Of a stretch of 64,000 nucleotides of DNA, positions 1-8,941 are shown piece by piece (position 1 is the first letter of the stretch; each line of letters starts with the position of its first letter). The DNA is from Streptococcus rubneri (GTDB lineage Bacteria; Bacillota; Bacilli; Lactobacillales; Streptococcaceae). Position numbers and translations under genes: made by a program. Under the pieces are notes generated by a model. It saw only the letters and a list, made by a program, of their open reading frames with translations, did no database searches and was not told the origin of the DNA. The stretch lies in the NCBI RefSeq assembly GCF_004785935.1, contig NZ_SRRP01000003.1, positions 48,641 through 112,640 of the forward strand. The letters run 5' to 3'.

Positions 1-1
1 A

Positions 2-235
2 TACATTGCCATCATTACGACCATTAACTCTTTCCAATGTTTCGCCTTGATCCAATTATTGACATCCGGTGGGCCAAACTACTCAACTAGTACTCTGATG
101 TACTACCTCTACGAAAAAGCCTTTAAACTGTCTGAATATGGTTACGCCAACACTATGGGTGTCTTCTTGGCGGTGATGATTGCCATTATCAGTTTTGCGC
201 AATTCAAGATCCTCGGAAACGACGTAGAATACTAA
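2..235 (+). CDS. Sugar ABC transporter permease, 3' part (probable sialic acid importer, SatB-like)
   Basis: Only the last 77 codons are inside the window; the gene begins upstream. The translation ends with the usual tail of a MalF-type inner permease: an amphipathic segment with SGGPN and then a last membrane helix (about residues 50-70 of the visible part). It lies 15 bp before a second permease. The downstream catabolic genes act on N-acetylneuraminate, so sialic acid is the likely substrate; this is inferred from context. Confidence 0.85.
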   Translation, partial: YIAIITTINSFQCFALIQLLTSGGPNYSTSTLMYYLYEKAFKLSEYGYANTMGVFLAVMIAIISFAQFKILGNDVEY

Positions 236-250
236 AGAAAGGAGCCTCAG

Positions 251-1090
251 ATGAAACCAACACAAAAGAAACCAATCACTGCCTTTACAGTGATTTCAAC
301 CATCATTTTGCTCCTTTTAACAGTCTTGTTCATTTTCCCTTTCTATTGGATTTTAACAGGAGCTTTCAAGTCTCAACCGGATACGATTATGATCCCACCT
401 CAGTGGTGGCCAAAGACACCAACCATGGAAAACTTCCAACAGTTGATGGTGCAAAACCCAGCCCTACAATGGTTGTGGAACAGTGTCTTTATCTCCCTTG
501 CAACCATGCTCTTGGTTTGTATGACGTCTTCCTTGGCCGGCTATGTTTTGGCTAAGAAACGTTTCTATGGTCAGCGGATTCTCTTTGCCATCTTCATCGC
601 AGCTATGGCTCTGCCGAAACAAGTTGTCTTAGTTCCATTGGTGCGGATTATCAATTTCATGGGAATCCACGATACTCTTGCGGCCGTTATCCTACCATTG
701 GTGGGATGGCCATTCGGGGTCTTCTTGATGAAACAATTTAGTGAAAATATTCCAACGGAACTCTTAGAATCTGCTAAGATTGATGGTTGTGGGGAATTGC
801 GGACCTTCTGGAGCGTTGCCTTCCCGATTGTCAAGCCGGGATTTGCGGCACTTGCTATCTTCACCTTCATCAACACTTGGAACGACTACTTTATGCAATT
901 GGTAATGCTGACCTCTCGTCAAAACCTGACTATTTCACTAGGGGTTGCGACCATGCAGGCCGAAATGGCGACCAACTATGGTTTGATCATGGCAGGTGCA
1001 GCCATGGCGGCGGTGCCAATTGTTACGGTCTTCCTTGTCTTCCAAAAATCCTTCACACAAGGAATCACTATGGGAGCGGTTAAAGGATAA
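251..1090 (+). CDS. Carbohydrate ABC transporter permease (MalG type; probable sialic acid importer, SatC-like)
   Basis: This 279-residue membrane protein has six predicted helices, the first at about residues 12-36. The cytoplasmic EAA loop that docks the ATPase is visible from about residue 173 (ESAKIDG followed by FWSVAFPIVKP). The start has a good ribosome site (AAAGGAG, about 8 nt upstream). It pairs with the preceding permease to form the membrane channel of a binding-protein-dependent importer. Neither the binding protein nor an ATPase is in the window. A 163-bp gap follows, with a small hairpin (arms TTGTCC/GGACAA at 1092-1107) but no T run, so the operon probably continues through it. 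Confidence 0.9.
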   Translation: MKPTQKKPITAFTVISTIILLLLTVLFIFPFYWILTGAFKSQPDTIMIPPQWWPKTPTMENFQQLMVQNPALQWLWNSVFISLATMLLVCMTSSLAGYVLAKKRFYGQRILFAIFIAAMALPKQVVLVPLVRIINFMGIHDTLAAVILPLVGWPFGVFLMKQFSENIPTELLESAKIDGCGELRTFWSVAFPIVKPGFAALAIFTFINTWNDYFMQLVMLTSRQNLTISLGVATMQAEMATNYGLIMAGAAMAAVPIVTVFLVFQKSFTQGITMGAVKG

Positions 1091-1253
1091 GTTGTCCGCT
1101 TGGACAAACGATAGTTGTGTACAGATACTTTTTTCTAGGCTGAGAGGTGTAGGGTTCTTATGGGCTCCGCGCCTCATCAGTGCCCTAGAAGGGCTGGGGA
1201 AGAAACCACTTGTTTTCTTTTCTCGTCATTAAAAAGTGCTGAAAGGATAGAGT

Positions 1254-1706
1254 ATGATATTCGATGATTTAAAAAACATCACTTTTTACAAAGGAATCCA
1301 TCCAAATTTGGATAAGGCTATTGATTTTCTCTATGAGCACCGGAAGGATTCTTTTGAGCTGGGGAAATATGATATCGACGATGACAAGGTCTTCCTAGTT
1401 GTCCAAGAAAACACCCTCAATAAAGAAGAAAATAATCGCTTTGAGCATCATAAAAAATATGCAGATTTGCATTTATTGGTAGAAGGGCACGAGTATTCAG
1501 CTTATGGATCGCGGATCAAAGATGAAGCTCAGGCCTTTGATGAAGCTTCGGATATTGGCTTTGTTCATTGCCAGGAATCTTATCCGCTTCATCTGGGCTA
1601 TCATAATTTTGCCATTTTCTTCCCAGGTGAGCCTCACCAGCCCAATGGCTATGCAGGTCAAGAGGAAGTGGTTCGAAAACACTTATATAAAATCTTGATT
1701 GATTAG
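1254..1706 (+). CDS. YhcH/YjgK/YiaL family protein (probable sialic acid anomerase)
   Basis: The 150-residue product has the hallmarks of the YhcH cupin-like family. A His/Glu cluster (EHHKKYADLHLL, about residues 64-75) and a second metal-site segment (FFPGEPHQPNGY, about residues 122-133) are visible. Family members sit in sialic acid operons and interconvert N-acetylneuraminate or ManNAc anomers so that the lyase receives the right form. The start follows GAAAGGAT. It is 21 bp upstream of the DUF624 gene and in the same direction as the lyase and kinase, which supports the role. Confidence 0.8.
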   Translation: MIFDDLKNITFYKGIHPNLDKAIDFLYEHRKDSFELGKYDIDDDKVFLVVQENTLNKEENNRFEHHKKYADLHLLVEGHEYSAYGSRIKDEAQAFDEASDIGFVHCQESYPLHLGYHNFAIFFPGEPHQPNGYAGQEEVVRKHLYKILID

Positions 1707-1727
1707 AAGTAACAGAAGGGAGACAGC

Positions 1728-2375
1728 ATGTCGCAAAAGGGAGCAGGATTAATCAAAACTGTTTTTGATACGGACAATCTAGTGATGCGTATCAGTGAAA
1801 AAATTTTAGATTTGGTGACGGTCAACCTCCTTTTTGTACTGACCTGTCTGCCAATTGTTACTATTGGAATTGCGAAAATTAGTTTGTATCAGACCTTGTT
1901 TGATATCAAACACCAGCGTAGAGTTCCAGTGATTCGCAAATATAGTCGAGCCTTTAAAGAAAACTGGAAGCTGGGGCTTCAATTGGGGGCGATTGAGTTG
2001 CTTGTGTCAGGCATTTGCCTGTTGGATCTCCTCCTTCTTTGGAACCAAACAGCCTTGCCGATGCACGGGATCAAAGCGCTTTGTCTTGGCCTCTTCCTCT
2101 TTATGGTCTTGGTCTTGTTAGCGGCTTATCCGCTGGCAGCACGCTACCAACTAACCTGGAGGGACTGCCTTCAAAAAGCCCTATTAGTTACAGGGCTTCA
2201 CTTCCCTTGGTTTTTCGTGATGGGAGGAATCTTGTTACTCCTTATTATGGTGTTAGCGACCTCTGTCTTGGCCTTCCTATTAGGAGGAATGGTTTTTTTC
2301 TTAATTGGATTTTCAAGCTTGGCTTACTTCCAAGTAGGCTTGATGGAAAAGATTTTTGCTCGTTATAAAGAATAA
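1728..2375 (+). CDS. YesL/DUF624 family membrane protein
   Basis: A 215-residue polytopic protein with about five hydrophobic helices (near residues 25-45, 80-100, 110-130, 155-180 and 180-205). The N-terminal layout, with a short soluble stretch and a helix containing CLPIVTIG, matches DUF624 (YesL). Such proteins often accompany sugar ABC importers in Firmicutes; their molecular function is not established. It is preceded by AGAAGGGAG and lies between yhcH and the lyase gene, so it is very likely co-transcribed. Confidence 0.8.
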   Translation: MSQKGAGLIKTVFDTDNLVMRISEKILDLVTVNLLFVLTCLPIVTIGIAKISLYQTLFDIKHQRRVPVIRKYSRAFKENWKLGLQLGAIELLVSGICLLDLLLLWNQTALPMHGIKALCLGLFLFMVLVLLAAYPLAARYQLTWRDCLQKALLVTGLHFPWFFVMGGILLLLIMVLATSVLAFLLGGMVFFLIGFSSLAYFQVGLMEKIFARYKE

Positions 2376-2417
2376 AAAGAAAAGTTTTAGGATGTAGTGA
2401 ATAGAAAAGGAGAAAAA

Positions 2418-3335
2418 ATGTCACATTTAAAAAAATATGAAGGGGTCATCCCAGCTTTTTACGCCTGCTATGATGACCAGGGGGAGATCAGTCCAGAGAG
2501 AGTGCGCTCTCTGGTGGAGTATTTTATCGAGAAAGGTGTGCAGGGCTTGTATGTCAACGGATCTTCTGGCGAATGTATCTACCAGAGCGTGGAAGATCGC
2601 AAGCTAGTCTTGGAAGAAGTCATGGCGGTGGCTAAAGGAAAATTGACCATCATCGCTCACGTAGCCTGCAACAATACCAAGGATAGCGTTGAATTGGCAC
2701 GACATGCAGAAGAGTTAGGGGTTGATGCCATTGCAGCCATTCCGCCGATTTACTTCCGATTGCCAGAGTATAGTGTTGCCCACTACTGGAATGAAATCAG
2801 CGCAGCAGCGCCAAAGACAGACTTTGTCATCTACAATATCCCGCAATTGGCAGGGGTAGCTTTGACCCCGAGTCTTTATAAAGAAATGTTGAAAAATCCA
2901 CGGGTCATTGGGGTGAAAAACTCTTCGATGCCGGTGCAGGATATTCAAACCTTTGCTTCTTTAGGTGGTGAAGACCACATCGTCTTTAATGGTCCGGATG
3001 AGCAATTCTTAGGTGGCCGTCTCATGGGAGCAGGAGCTGGTATTGGAGGTACCTACGGAGCTATGCCGGAATTGTTCTTGAGACTCAATCAACTGATTGC
3101 AGAGAAAGACTTGGAGCAAGCGCGTGACTTGCAATTTGCCATCAATGATATTATTGGAGTCTTGACTTCTGCTCATGGAAATATGTATGGGGTGATTAAG
3201 GAAGTATTGCGGATTAACGAAGGGTTGGAATTAGGCTCTGTGCGTTGCCCATTAACGCCAGTGACTGAAGCAGACCAGGAAGTGGTTCAAAAAGCAGCTA
3301 GCTTGATCTGTGAGGTTAAGAAACGTTTTCTCTAA
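2418..3335 (+). CDS. nanA: N-acetylneuraminate lyase
   Basis: This class I aldolase of the DapA/NanA superfamily splits N-acetylneuraminate into ManNAc and pyruvate in the cytoplasm. Visible marks are the carboxylate-binding GSSGE (residues 48-52), the catalytic Tyr139 in FVIYNIP, and the Schiff-base Lys167 in VIGVKNS. The spacing matches E. coli NanA (Tyr137, Lys165). The start at 2418 was chosen over an in-frame ATG at 2397 because AAAGGAG lies 6 nt upstream and the usual N-terminus begins there. Length is 305 residues. The next gene supplies the kinase that acts on its product. Confidence 0.92.
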   Translation: MSHLKKYEGVIPAFYACYDDQGEISPERVRSLVEYFIEKGVQGLYVNGSSGECIYQSVEDRKLVLEEVMAVAKGKLTIIAHVACNNTKDSVELARHAEELGVDAIAAIPPIYFRLPEYSVAHYWNEISAAAPKTDFVIYNIPQLAGVALTPSLYKEMLKNPRVIGVKNSSMPVQDIQTFASLGGEDHIVFNGPDEQFLGGRLMGAGAGIGGTYGAMPELFLRLNQLIAEKDLEQARDLQFAINDIIGVLTSAHGNMYGVIKEVLRINEGLELGSVRCPLTPVTEADQEVVQKAASLICEVKKRFL

Positions 3336-3366
3336 ATAAGGAATAAAAATCGGAAAGGAGAGGTGT

Positions 3367-4266
3367 ATGACCTATTACCTAGCGATTGATATCGGTGGAA
3401 CCAATATCAAATATGGTCTAATCGACGAAGAGGAAAATTTGATTGAGTCCCACGAGATGCCAACAGAGGCTGAACAAGGTGGACCTGGAATTCTTAGGAA
3501 GACCAAAGCTCTGGTAGAATCTTACCTCGAAGAAAATAATATTCTTGGAGTCTGTATTTCTTCAGCTGGCATGGTGGATCCAGATAAGGGAGAAATCTTT
3601 TATGCAGGCCCTCAGATTCCTAATTATGCCGGGACTCAGTTCAAAAAAGAAATTGAGGAAGCTTATCAAATTCCCTGCGAGATTGAAAATGATGTGAATT
3701 GTGCTGGTTTAGCAGAAGTCATGTCAGGGAATGGGCAGGGCGCTCAAGTCGCTGTCTGTTTAACCGTTGGTACGGGAATCGGTGGCTGTCTCTTGATTAA
3801 TGGAGAGATTTTCCATGGCTTTAGTAATTCCGCCTGTGAAGTAGGCTACCTTCATCTCCAAGATGGAGCCTTCCAGGATTTAGCTTCCACAACTGCTCTG
3901 GTAGACTACGTTGCAAGCCAGCATGGGGATCCCGTAGAACAATGGAGTGGTCGTAGAATTTTCAAGGAAGCGACCCAAGGAAATACCATCTGTATGGCGG
4001 GAATCGATCGAATGGTTGACTATCTCGGCATAGGCCTTGCCAATATCTGTTATGTGGTCAACCCTCAGGTGGTCATTCTTGGTGGTGGGGTTATGGGACA
4101 AGAAGCGATATTGAAACCAAAAATTTCAGCTGCTCTTAAGGCCTCCCTGGTTCCAAGCTTAGCAGATAAAATGCAACTGGAGTTTGCTCGTCATCAAAAT
4201 ACAGCGGGTATGATAGGAGCCTACTACCATTTCAAACAAAAGCAATCTAGCCGAAAAGAAGTATAA
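3367..4266 (+). CDS. nanK: ROK family kinase, probable N-acetylmannosamine kinase
   Basis: The 299-residue product starts with the ASKHA phosphate-binding motif (DIGGTN, residues 8-13). It carries a second phosphate loop (TVGTGIGGCLL, about residues 138-148) and a C-terminal GGG adenosine motif. Position behind nanA implies ManNAc as substrate, giving ManNAc-6-phosphate. The ROK zinc signature (CxCGxxGCxE) and the usual GH histidine before it are absent; that stretch reads CEVGYLHLQDGAFQDLAS. It is therefore a zinc-less ROK member. The ribosome site is GGAAAGGAG. A strong terminator follows directly. Confidence 0.85.
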   Translation: MTYYLAIDIGGTNIKYGLIDEEENLIESHEMPTEAEQGGPGILRKTKALVESYLEENNILGVCISSAGMVDPDKGEIFYAGPQIPNYAGTQFKKEIEEAYQIPCEIENDVNCAGLAEVMSGNGQGAQVAVCLTVGTGIGGCLLINGEIFHGFSNSACEVGYLHLQDGAFQDLASTTALVDYVASQHGDPVEQWSGRRIFKEATQGNTICMAGIDRMVDYLGIGLANICYVVNPQVVILGGGVMGQEAILKPKISAALKASLVPSLADKMQLEFARHQNTAGMIGAYYHFKQKQSSRKEV

Positions 4267-4297
4267 AAATGCTCGCGCAATTTGCGCGAGCATTTTA
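4266..4297. terminator. Bidirectional terminator between nanK and the RpiR regulator
   Basis: Near-perfect hairpin with arms AAAATGCTCGCGCA and TGCGCGAGCATTTT. A/T runs on both sides suit both converging genes. Confidence 0.85.
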
Positions 4298-4359
4298 TAT
4301 CTAGTAACTAAACCAGCAAAAAAGAGAAAATCTCTCGGAGCTAACTCCGCTTAAGAAAG

Positions 4360-5199
4360 TTATCGTTTGCGAGAGTCATAGCCATTGAGTTTTTTGTTTT
4401 CCCAATAGCTGTTAAAAATTCTTTCCTTGCGTTCCCGATCCATTTCTAGGAAATGAGCATAAATCAAATCAATAGCTGGCAAGAAAGGAAGAGTAGCTGT
4501 AATACGATCGATGTAGGTGCTACCTGGTAGGGGAGCCACCGGTAATATTTCGGTAAAAGCCTCCTTGATAGTAGCTGGTTTCGCAGTGAGGAGGACAGTT
4601 TTGGCCCCCATTTCTTTAGCATCCAAGAGACTATGAATAATAGAGCGAGTGGTCCCTGAGAGGGAGAAGGCAATGACCAGACAAGACTCGTCTAAGATGC
4701 TGGTCGTCCAAGCAAAGCCATCCTGGTCAGTTAGGGCTTCACAGACCACCCCTAGTCGGAGAAAGCGAAGCTTCATTTCTGAGGCAACTAGACCGGAACT
4801 TCCTTTTCCAAAGAAATAGACACGTCCAGCCTGAGCAATGAGCTGAGCGATTTCCTTGATTTGTTCATCTTTGGCTAGGTTTTCGGTTGCCTGTAGGACT
4901 TGTTTGTAACGACGTAAGACATCTTGTGTTAGTTCGTCATGGGGCGTTTCTAATTTTTTTGATTTAGTTTCTTCGTTAAAGTGGTAGATAAACTCACGAT
5001 AACCAGTGAAGCCACATTTTTGAGAAAAACGGGTCAAGGCTGCCTTGGATACGTGTAAGAGTTGGGTTACTCTAGAAGAGGAAAGGGAGTGCTGCTGTGC
5101 TTCAGGGGACAAAAAATAGCGGGCGATGTCTAACTCTAGCTCAGTCATTTCTGCTTGATGACTCGTAATGATATTCCGAAGATCTTGATCTTGTTTCAC
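4360..5199 (-). CDS. nanR: RpiR/MurR family transcriptional regulator of the sialic acid operon
   Basis: This 279-residue protein has an N-terminal RpiR helix-turn-helix (about residues 25-75, including SSSRVTQLLHVSKAALTRF) and a C-terminal SIS sugar-phosphate binding domain (about residues 115-245, YFFGKGSSGLVA). The GTG at 5199 is preferred because AGAAAGGAG lies 7-8 nt upstream; an in-frame ATG at 5286 would add an unusual hydrophobic leader. It is convergent with the nan genes. By analogy with streptococcal NanR it senses a sialic acid catabolite such as ManNAc-6-P. That assignment is inference from context. Confidence 0.85.
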   Translation of the reverse strand: MKQDQDLRNIITSHQAEMTELELDIARYFLSPEAQQHSLSSSRVTQLLHVSKAALTRFSQKCGFTGYREFIYHFNEETKSKKLETPHDELTQDVLRRYKQVLQATENLAKDEQIKEIAQLIAQAGRVYFFGKGSSGLVASEMKLRFLRLGVVCEALTDQDGFAWTTSILDESCLVIAFSLSGTTRSIIHSLLDAKEMGAKTVLLTAKPATIKEAFTEILPVAPLPGSTYIDRITATLPFLPAIDLIYAHFLEMDRERKERIFNSYWENKKLNGYDSRKR

Positions 5200-5399
5200 A
5201 GCTGTTCTCCTTTCTACCAAGTTTATACCTGGAGGAAAAAACCATAATATATTACATATTATAACATAAATAACACTGATATACAAGCAATATGGTAAGA
5301 GAGGAGCTTGAAATCAGGGCTAGAATGAAGACGGGGAGGCTTTCATTCATCCTGCCTGTAAAATAAACAAGGTTACCTGTGGAAAGGTTCTAAAAACTA

Positions 5400-5460
5400 G
5401 TCAAAATGTGATATAATTTACACAAGAATGGCTTCCTCTTTTTCAAAAGGGGAAGATGTA
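5400..5460 (+). promoter_or_regulatory. Promoter and leader hairpin of the V-ATPase operon
   Basis: Extended -10 (TGATATAAT, TATAAT at 5412-5417) with only a weak -35. A leader hairpin (CTTCCTCT/AGGGGAAG, 5432-5455) comes before the ribosome site AGGAGG. Confidence 0.6.
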
Positions 5461-5473
5461 AGGAGGTGGAGTG

Positions 5474-5797
5474 ATGGCCAATGCAACACTGGAAATGATG
5501 CAAGAGATTGAAATGGCGGCAGAAGCCGTTGTCGCAAGTTACGAGGATCAGGTCCAAGATTTGCGCCAACAGCTAGGTAATCACCTACAGGAGGTAGCAG
5601 CATCCTATGACAAAGAGACCGCTAAGCTAGTAGCAGAGCGGGAAGAGTCCTCGAAAGCGATGATTACTAGCTTGGAAGCAGACCTTGCAGTGACCAGTCA
5701 ACGCAATGACGAAAAGGTGCAGCAAGCCATGACAGATAAGCGCGCAGCTTTGGTAGACGAAATTGTAGAAAAGGTGGTAGCAACCTATGGCAATTAG
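5474..5797 (+). CDS. V-type ATP synthase small stalk subunit (G/H type)
   Basis: A 107-residue, highly charged, almost wholly helical protein rich in Glu, Gln, Lys and Ala, as expected for the coiled-coil peripheral stalk subunit that pairs with subunit E. ATG 5474 is preferred over GTG 5471 for its 7-nt distance from AGGAGG. It is the first gene of the operon, and its last 11 nt overlap the start of ntpI, suggesting translational coupling. The exact subunit letter (G or H, NtpF/NtpH-like) cannot be settled from sequence this simple. Confidence 0.75.
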   Translation: MANATLEMMQEIEMAAEAVVASYEDQVQDLRQQLGNHLQEVAASYDKETAKLVAEREESSKAMITSLEADLAVTSQRNDEKVQQAMTDKRAALVDEIVEKVVATYGN

Positions 5798-7736
5798 CCC
5801 AATGCAACACCTTTCCCTGGTCTTGCCCACAAATCTAATGGACGAGCTTCTCTTGTCGCTCCAGTCAGAGGAATCTGTCCAAATCTATGATTTGAGCGCA
5901 CAAGAAGATTGGCAAGTTGCTTTTCAGACGAGTGATGGGACCAAAGGATTAGCTCAAAGACTGGATGAACTAAGACGTCGGGAAGAACAGTTGGAAAAGG
6001 CCATTCAGGCCTTGGAGCCTTTCATTCCTCAAAAGAAGGGATTAGAAAAACTGAAAGAAGCTCCTTTGTCTTTGTCTTTCCAAGAGCTAGAGTCCCATGG
6101 GCTTATCCGTGATGAGCAACGTCTCTTACAGTCGGTGCACAAACAATTAGCTGTCTTAGCAAAGGCGCGGGATCGAATTCAACTAGCCCAAGAAGAGCTT
6201 GCCTCTTTGGAAAAATGGGTTGACTTGACAACGACACCGGACCAACTCAAGCGTTTCCGCTATGTCCGTGGCTTAATCGGTACCATTCCGAATAGTGAAC
6301 AGGATCAGGCGCGTCAGGCCTTGCTGGCGCATCCAGATGTAGAGGTTGATGTGGTTTTCAGCTCGGAAACGGAACATGGAGTGGTAGTCTTGTATAAGTC
6401 TGGGGATTTAACAGACCTTCAAGATACGCTGACCAGTTCGCATTTTAAAGAGTTTGACTACCAAGGAGAGGCCCTGCCGAAAGAACGTTTAGAGCAACTC
6501 AAGAGAGAGATCAAAGAACAAGGTGCTGTCGAAGCAGCTACTTTGGAAACGCTCAGTCAGGCTAAGGAAGACCTCAACCAACTCAAGTACCAACTAGATT
6601 ATGTCTTGAGTTTAGGAGCCCGAGAAGAGGCCAAAGGCTCTCTTGCTAGTACAGCCCACCTGGTTGCCCTAGAGGGATGGATCGAAACAGCTCAACTAGA
6701 AGCTTTAAAGACTAAACTTCAAAAGGAATTTGGGGAGCAAGTCGTCTTGCAGACGCGAGAGGTCACCCAAGAAGAATGGGATCAGGTACCCATCAAACTG
6801 AAAAACAATGCCTTGGTGGAGCCCTTCGAGTTAGTGACGGAGATGTATGCTTTGCCCAAGTATTACGAGAAAGATCCGACGCCAATCGTCTCTCTCTTCT
6901 ACTTTGTCTTCTTCGGCATGATGGTAGCAGATATCGGTTATGGGCTCTTGTTAACGCTGGCAACTGGCTTTGCTTTAAAAGCTTTCCAGCTACAGCCGAG
7001 CGCAGCAAAAAACCTTCGCTTCTTCTGCCTCTTAGGAATCTCGGTAGCCCTTTGGGGAGTCGTCTACGGTTCCTTCTTCGGCTTTGAGATGCCCTTTGCT
7101 TTGATCAGTACGACGACCAATGCCATGACCATCTTGATCCTATCGGTCGTCTTTGGTTTTATCACCGTTTTGGTCGGTCTCTTCCTAGGAGGGATGAAAA
7201 ATATCCGCCTGAAAGACTACACCGAAGCTTACAACGCAGGCTTTGCCTGGGTCTTGATTTTATTGGGCTTGATGCTCTTAGCAGTCGGAAATATCCTACC
7301 AGGCTTATCCTACCTAGTCCCCATTGGTCAGTGGCTAGCTATTCTCAATGCGATTGGGATTCTGGTGGTGTCCATTGTCAGTGCCAAGAAATTATCAGGA
7401 CTAGCAGCAGGTCTCTTTAATCTCTACAATGTTAGTGGGTATGTCGGAGACTTGGTCAGCTTTACCCGTTTGATGGCGCTTGGCTTGTCCGGGGCCAGCA
7501 TCGGGTCAGCCTTTAACCTGATTGTCAATCTCTTCCCAACCCTGGGACGGTTCACAGTTGGCCTAGTCCTCTTTGTCCTCCTCCATGCCATCAACATGTT
7601 CCTGTCCTTCTTATCAGGCTATGTGCATGGAGCGCGTTTGATTTTTGTCGAGTTCTTTGGCAAGTTCTACGAGGGTGGTGGCAAGCCCTTCCAACCTCTA
7701 AAACCGTCGGAACGCTATGTCAAAACAAAAAAATAA
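5787..7736 (+). CDS. ntpI: V-type ATP synthase subunit I (a subunit)
   Basis: This 649-residue stator subunit forms the ion half-channels of the Vo sector. The N-terminal 370 residues are cytoplasmic and helical; from about residue 375 there are seven to eight membrane helices. Two conserved arginines are visible: Arg561 (FTRLMALG) and Arg617 (GARLIF). Their 56-residue spacing equals that of the two functional arginines of Enterococcus hirae NtpI. An AGGTGG ribosome site inside the preceding gene supports the start; a second in-frame ATG lies 15 nt downstream. The product belongs in the cell membrane with NtpK. Confidence 0.93.
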   Translation: MAISPMQHLSLVLPTNLMDELLLSLQSEESVQIYDLSAQEDWQVAFQTSDGTKGLAQRLDELRRREEQLEKAIQALEPFIPQKKGLEKLKEAPLSLSFQELESHGLIRDEQRLLQSVHKQLAVLAKARDRIQLAQEELASLEKWVDLTTTPDQLKRFRYVRGLIGTIPNSEQDQARQALLAHPDVEVDVVFSSETEHGVVVLYKSGDLTDLQDTLTSSHFKEFDYQGEALPKERLEQLKREIKEQGAVEAATLETLSQAKEDLNQLKYQLDYVLSLGAREEAKGSLASTAHLVALEGWIETAQLEALKTKLQKEFGEQVVLQTREVTQEEWDQVPIKLKNNALVEPFELVTEMYALPKYYEKDPTPIVSLFYFVFFGMMVADIGYGLLLTLATGFALKAFQLQPSAAKNLRFFCLLGISVALWGVVYGSFFGFEMPFALISTTTNAMTILILSVVFGFITVLVGLFLGGMKNIRLKDYTEAYNAGFAWVLILLGLMLLAVGNILPGLSYLVPIGQWLAILNAIGILVVSIVSAKKLSGLAAGLFNLYNVSGYVGDLVSFTRLMALGLSGASIGSAFNLIVNLFPTLGRFTVGLVLFVLLHAINMFLSFLSGYVHGARLIFVEFFGKFYEGGGKPFQPLKPSERYVKTKK

Positions 7737-7744
7737 TTCAGTAA

Positions 7745-8257
<513 letters not shown>

Positions 8258-8272
8258 TCTAGACACACCTAA

Positions 8273-8302
8273 GTCGAAGATGAGGAGGCTTCTCTTCGTC
8301 TA
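8273..8302 (+). promoter_or_regulatory. Intercistronic hairpin between ntpK and ntpE
   Basis: Stem with arms GTCGAAGA and TCTTCGTC around a short G-rich loop, with no T run. Its place behind the rotor-ring gene suggests an mRNA stability or segmental expression element, because K is needed in excess. Confidence 0.5.
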
Positions 8303-8342
8303 TTATCGGTGGTGAAGAACTCCAAAGGAGGAAATAAAAACA

Positions 8343-8933
8343 ATGACGGATTATTCCCAATTAAAGGATTCCATCCTTGAACAGGCCCATGAAAAAGGCC
8401 GGAAATTAGTGGCGGAAGCGACGGCTAAGATCCAAGCAGAAGCCCAGTTGCAGGAAGCACGTTTGGTAGAAGAAAAGTTACACCAACGGACGGTTCAATT
8501 GCAAACCATTGAGCGCCACTTGCAACGTGAAAGCCAACAAATTGAAAATCAAAAGCGCCAATCGACACTGGTCACTAAGCAACGGGTTTTAAAAGAGTTG
8601 TTTGCGGATGCCTACCAGAAAATGGCGACTTGGTCACGCCAGGAAGAACTCACATTTCTTCACCGTATTCTTCCTCGCTATGCGGACCAAGCAACCATCT
8701 TAACTCTGGGTGCTGTGACGGCAGAGAAATTGACAGATCAAGATCGTCAGGATTTGATAGAGGCCTATCCACAACTTCAATTAGCGACAGAAACTCTTGC
8801 CCAAGAGGCTGGTTTTATCCTTTCCTTTGGCAAAGTAGATGCCAGCTACCTCTACCGTGATTTGGTTGATGCTGTACGGGAGGAGCAGAGCTTCCATATG
8901 GCAGCCAGCATTTTTAAAGAAGAAAAGAACTAG
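8343..8933 (+). CDS. ntpE: V-type ATP synthase subunit E
   Basis: A 196-residue peripheral stalk subunit. The first 100 residues are a long charged coiled coil, and a small globular domain follows (about residues 105-190) with the RDLVDAVREE segment near the end. It pairs with the G/H-type subunit to tie subunits A/B to I. It has a strong but distant ribosome site (AAAGGAGG, about 11 nt). It ends 8 bp before ntpC. Confidence 0.88.
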   Translation: MTDYSQLKDSILEQAHEKGRKLVAEATAKIQAEAQLQEARLVEEKLHQRTVQLQTIERHLQRESQQIENQKRQSTLVTKQRVLKELFADAYQKMATWSRQEELTFLHRILPRYADQATILTLGAVTAEKLTDQDRQDLIEAYPQLQLATETLAQEAGFILSFGKVDASYLYRDLVDAVREEQSFHMAASIFKEEKN

Positions 8934-8941
8934 GAGGGCCT

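Noticed and set aside
1090-1253. Missing gene (for example nanE) between the permease and yhcH genes
   Set aside because: The 163-bp gap has no credible start or ribosome site; only a small hairpin is seen.
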